Below, piece after piece: positions 60,796 to 64,000 of a DNA stretch of 64,000 bases. The notes under the pieces are model-generated. The model saw nothing but the letters and a program-made list of their open reading frames with translations. It was not told the origin of the DNA and searched no databases. Both the position numbers and the translations under genes were made by a program. The DNA comes from Sipunculus nudus. Taxonomy: Eukaryota; Annelida; Sipuncula; Golfingiida; Sipunculidae. How positions within the stretch are numbered: the stretch's first letter is position 1; each line of letters begins with the position of its first letter. The stretch covers positions 49,872,401 to 49,936,400 of the forward strand of contig CM049317.1 in the NCBI GenBank assembly GCA_026874595.1. Direction: 5' to 3'.

Positions 60796-61316
60796 AAAGC
60801 AAGCTTTCAAGCGAGACAGTTCGGTCCGCTTTTATGTCACCCCGTAAAACACCCCCTCTTATGAGCGTTCTGCTATCAGAACAAGACTAATTATCTCATA
60901 AGTCACACTTTGGTGAGCTTAATACCAGGGCCACAAAGTTTACCGTCATCCCGGACGAGCCCCAATATTGTTATTAAGACAAATTTTCCAGGGGAAAATA
61001 CTGGGCCGATACGGGAATTAACCAATGTTGGTGGCGCACAAGTCCGGCGTACCGCCCGCTTCGCTAGAAAAGCAAGCTTCTCTAGCGAGACAGTTCGGTA
61101 CGCTTTTAAGCTTCTCCAGCGAGACAGTTCGGTCCGCTTTTATGTCACCCTGTAACAATATACTGTTCTTTGAGAGCTTCTACAAACCATTAAGTATACC
61201 AAGAGTTTATAAACTTACTGAAGGAGAGATTTAAAGTAGACATATGAAAAATTATCTTCTATTTACCACAGACATGTGGACACTATATGTACACATGATT
61301 ATTCACGAACACACCA

Positions 61317-61363
<47 letters not shown>

Positions 61364-61700
61364 CCTCAAGCCATATTCGAAAAAAACACGCCTACGCAGA
61401 ATATATAATTGAAACACTTATCCACACGCTAGCTCAAAGAGAAAATAAAACTCGTCGAATGATTCTTGAACATACTCTACATATGATTAAAATCAAAGTA
61501 TCCGGTAAAACGAAAATAGTCCTTTGACTAAGTACCTAGATGGGACATTATGATATTTAAAGAACTGATTGACCCTCCCCTTGTCTTATCTGATCAGCTC
61601 TGGTCTAACTTCATAAGAAAATGAGTCTTATCACCAAACCAACCAGTGGTACACCGAAGGTGCCATGCGTGCATGTAGCCCACGCACCCGCTTTAACACT

Positions 61701-61708
61701 TATAAAAG
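61701..61708 (+). promoter_or_regulatory. TATAAAAG box, tandem copy 1
   Basis: Identical to the box at 63471 with the same 40 nt downstream, but followed by the next 876-bp unit instead of unique sequence. Confidence 0.35.
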
Positions 61709-62192
61709 CTGGACCGCTGCGTGACTAAAAGAGTTGTTGATGCGTTAGCTATCAGAACAAGACTAATTATCTCATAAGTCACACTTTGGTGAGCTTATTA
61801 CCAGGGCCACAAAGTTTACCGTCATCCCGGACGAGCCCCAATATTGTTATTAAGACAAATTTTCCAGGGGAAAATACTGGGCCGATCCGGGAATTAACCA
61901 ATGTTGGTGGCGCACAAGTCCGGCGTACCGCCCGCTTCGCTAGAAAAGCAAGCTTCTCTAGCGAGACAGTTCGGTACGCTTTTAAGCTTCTCCAGCGAGA
62001 CAGTTCGGTCCGCTTTTATGTCACCCTGTAACAATATACTGTTCTTTGAGAGCTTCTACAAACCATTAAGTATACCAAGAGTTTATAAACTTACTGAAGG
62101 AGAGATTTAAAGTAGACATATGAAAAATTATCTTCTATTTACCACAGACATGTGGACACTATATGTACACATGATTATTCACGAACACACCA

Positions 62193-62239
<47 letters not shown>

Positions 62240-62576
62240 CCTCAAGCCATATTCGAAAAAAACACGCCTACGCAGAATATATAATTGAAACACTTTTCCA
62301 CACGCTAGCTCAAAGAGAAAATAAAACTCGTCGAATGATTCTTGAACATACTCTACATATGATTAAAATCAAAGTATCCGGTAAAACGAAAATAGTCCTT
62401 TGACTAAGTACCTAGATGGGACATTATGATATTTAAAGAACTGATTGACCCTCCCCTTGTCTTATCTGATCAGCTCTGGTCTAACTTCATAAGAAAATGA
62501 GTCTTATCACCAAACCAACCAGTGGTACACCGAAGGTGCCATGCGTGCATGTAGCCCACGCACCCGCTTTAACACT

Positions 62577-62584
62577 TATAAAAG
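62577..62584 (+). promoter_or_regulatory. TATAAAAG box, tandem copy 2
   Basis: Second duplicated TATA block, 876 bp after the first, also followed by another tandem unit. Confidence 0.35.
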
Positions 62585-63068
62585 CTGGACCGCTGCGTGA
62601 CTAAAAGAGTTGTTGATGCGTTAGCTATCAGAACAAGACTAATTATCTCATAAGTCACACTTTGGTGAGCTTATTACCAGGGCCACAAAGTTTACCGTCA
62701 TCCCGGACGAGCCCCAATATTGTTATTAAGACAAATTTTCCAGGGGAAAATACTGGGCCGATCCGGGAATTAACCAATGTTGGTGGCGCACAAGTCCGGC
62801 GTACCGACCGCTTCGCTAGAAAAGCAAGCTTCTCTAGCGAGACAGTTCGGTACGCTTTTAAGCTTCTCTAGCGAGACAGTTCGGTCCGCTTTTATGTCAC
62901 CCTGTAACAATATACTGTTCTTTGAGAGCTTCTACAAACCATTAAGTATACCAAGAGTTTATAAACTTACTGAAGGAGAGATTTAAAGTAGACATATGAA
63001 AAATTATCTTCTATTTACCACAGACATGTGGACACTATATGTACACATGATTATTCACGAACACACCA

Positions 63069-63133
<65 letters not shown>

Positions 63134-63429
63134 CCTCAAGCCATATTCGAAAAAAACACGCCTATGCAGAATATATAATTGAAACACTTATCCACACGCT
63201 AGCTCAAAGAGAAAATAAAACTCGTCGAATGATTCTTGAACATACTCTACATATGATTAAAATCAAAGTATCCGGTAAAACGAAAATAGTCCTTTGACTA
63301 AGTACCTAGATGGGACATTATGATATTTAAAGAACTGATTGACCCTCCCCTTGTCTTATCTGATCAGCTCTGGTCTAACTTCATAAGAAAATGAGTCTTA
63401 TCACCAAACCAACCAGTGGTACACCGAAG

Positions 63430-63558
63430 GTGCCATGCGTGCATGTAGCCCACGCACCCGCTTTAACACTTATAAAAGCTGGACCGCTGCGTGACTAAAA
63501 GAGTTGTTGATGCGTTAGCATTGAGGACAAGTCTGAGAAAACAGAAGTTGAAGATCAG
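63430..63558 (+). promoter_or_regulatory. TATA promoter and possible first exon of a gene running off the window
   Basis: TATAAAAG at 63471-63478 is followed about 30 nt later by a likely start region near 63500. The sequence leaves the tandem unit at 63520 and stays exon-like until a consensus donor, GATCAG|gtaggc, at 63558. The same TATA block ends the two earlier units (61701 and 62577), but there it is followed by another unit. No open frame of note lies between, so the exon would be 5' UTR. The downstream gene is not in view. Confidence 0.4.
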
Positions 63559-64000
63559 GTAGGCGTGCCTTTATCATTATCGTAGGTTCTGCTTGTGCAT
63601 ACACCCAAACAGTTAAGACATCGTACCAATAAAATTACATACTATGTTAACTGATGCATGATATTCACCAGGCCGCTTAAGTTAAGCTCTGAATAAAAGA
63701 GGTTCGAATGCCGAATAGAATCAGTCTATTTCTTGTTGGAATTCAACTTAGTATGAACATTGTAAAATTCATATGAACATATGAATCACACTCATTATAT
63801 ACCTATTTTTATTCCCGAATTGTCTTTTCCTAATATTAAGCAATATAATGCGTTAATTTGTCAAATATATGAATAAAATGTACAAGGTCCAAGTGTGATA
63901 ATGGCCATATAGTGCTTTGCAAAGACTTAGTTAACATGTTGTCGATATGGTTGCGTGTCTGTGGTGTTGGGTAGAATATGCACAACTAAAAATTGAAATA

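Larger units (their letters stand above)
60874..63519. repeat. Three near-identical tandem units of 876, 876 and 894 bp
   Basis: Copies run 60874-61749, 61750-62625 and 62626-63519. They differ at only a few single bases by eye (for example A/T at 60922 and its equivalent in copy 2) and in the length of an internal (GA)n tract, which makes the third 18 bp longer. Each unit starts TATCAGAACAAGAC and ends TTGATGCGTTAGC. Each carries a degraded tRNA-SINE part, a duplicated AGCGAGACAGTTCGGT motif, the (GA)n tract, and a TATAAAAG block 49 bp before its end. The high identity points to recent duplication or gene conversion. Confidence 0.95.

Noticed and set aside
61276-63297. Repeated open frames with Arg-Glu runs in the 876-bp units
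   Set aside because: They are translations of the (GA)n microsatellite and its flanks; the flanks carry SINE-derived and promoter-like sequence instead of coding sequence.

Overview
This is AT-rich animal nuclear DNA. It has long introns with GT-AG boundaries, many (AT)n, (GA)n and poly-C tracts, tRNA-derived SINE pieces, Penelope-like and LINE-like retroelement fragments and several tandem arrays. No bacterial operons, rRNA genes or CRISPR arrays were seen. The gene content (an ACE-like M2 metallopeptidase homologue and secreted or membrane C-type lectins, one joined to a PAN domain) and the repeat style suggest a marine lophotrochozoan, most likely a mollusc. That assignment is inference.

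Three protein-coding genes can be reconstructed exon by exon, all on the minus strand. (1) 17008 to 4347: a 13-exon single-domain ACE-like protein of 632 residues. It has a signal peptide and a GPI-type tail, but the zinc-binding and catalytic residues are replaced, so it should be a pseudopeptidase. (2) 34132 to 27771: a 6-exon, 430-residue single-pass receptor with two C-type lectin domains and a tyrosine-free cytoplasmic tail. (3) 51935 to 42539: a 4-exon, 236-residue secreted C-type lectin-PAN protein. In each case the predicted exons join with compatible phases and an uninterrupted frame. The two lectin genes use only phase-1 introns and form a small cluster suggestive of recognition or immune functions.

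The mobile part contains two Penelope-like element (PLE) GIY-YIG endonuclease fragments (12699-13088 plus; 38371-38559 minus). Each is followed on the same strand by a sequence that folds as a complete type I hammerhead ribozyme (13420-13484 plus; 38292-38350 minus). Degenerate hammerhead-like copies lie at 12526-12573, 51603-51649, 34199-34235 and 11487-11515. A decayed LINE reverse transcriptase (YADD box at 20784) sits in the spacer between genes 1 and 2.

Region layout: 1-4135 repeats and unassigned spacer; 4136-17008 ACE-like gene, with a PLE, a TIR element and minisatellites in its introns; 17009-27500 spacer with LINE remnant and a ~146-bp tandem array; 27503-34132 lectin receptor gene, with an intronic array that copies a splice acceptor; 35300-37720 a ~340-bp tandem array bounded by 12-bp inverted repeats; 38292-38617 PLE piece; 40700-41400 a TATA-containing possible LTR; 42403-51935 lectin-PAN gene; 51936-60640 spacer with a SINE and hairpins; 60874-63519 three nearly identical ~876-bp tandem units. 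Each unit ends in a TATAAAAG promoter-like block, and the last is followed by a unique possible first exon with a splice donor at 63558.
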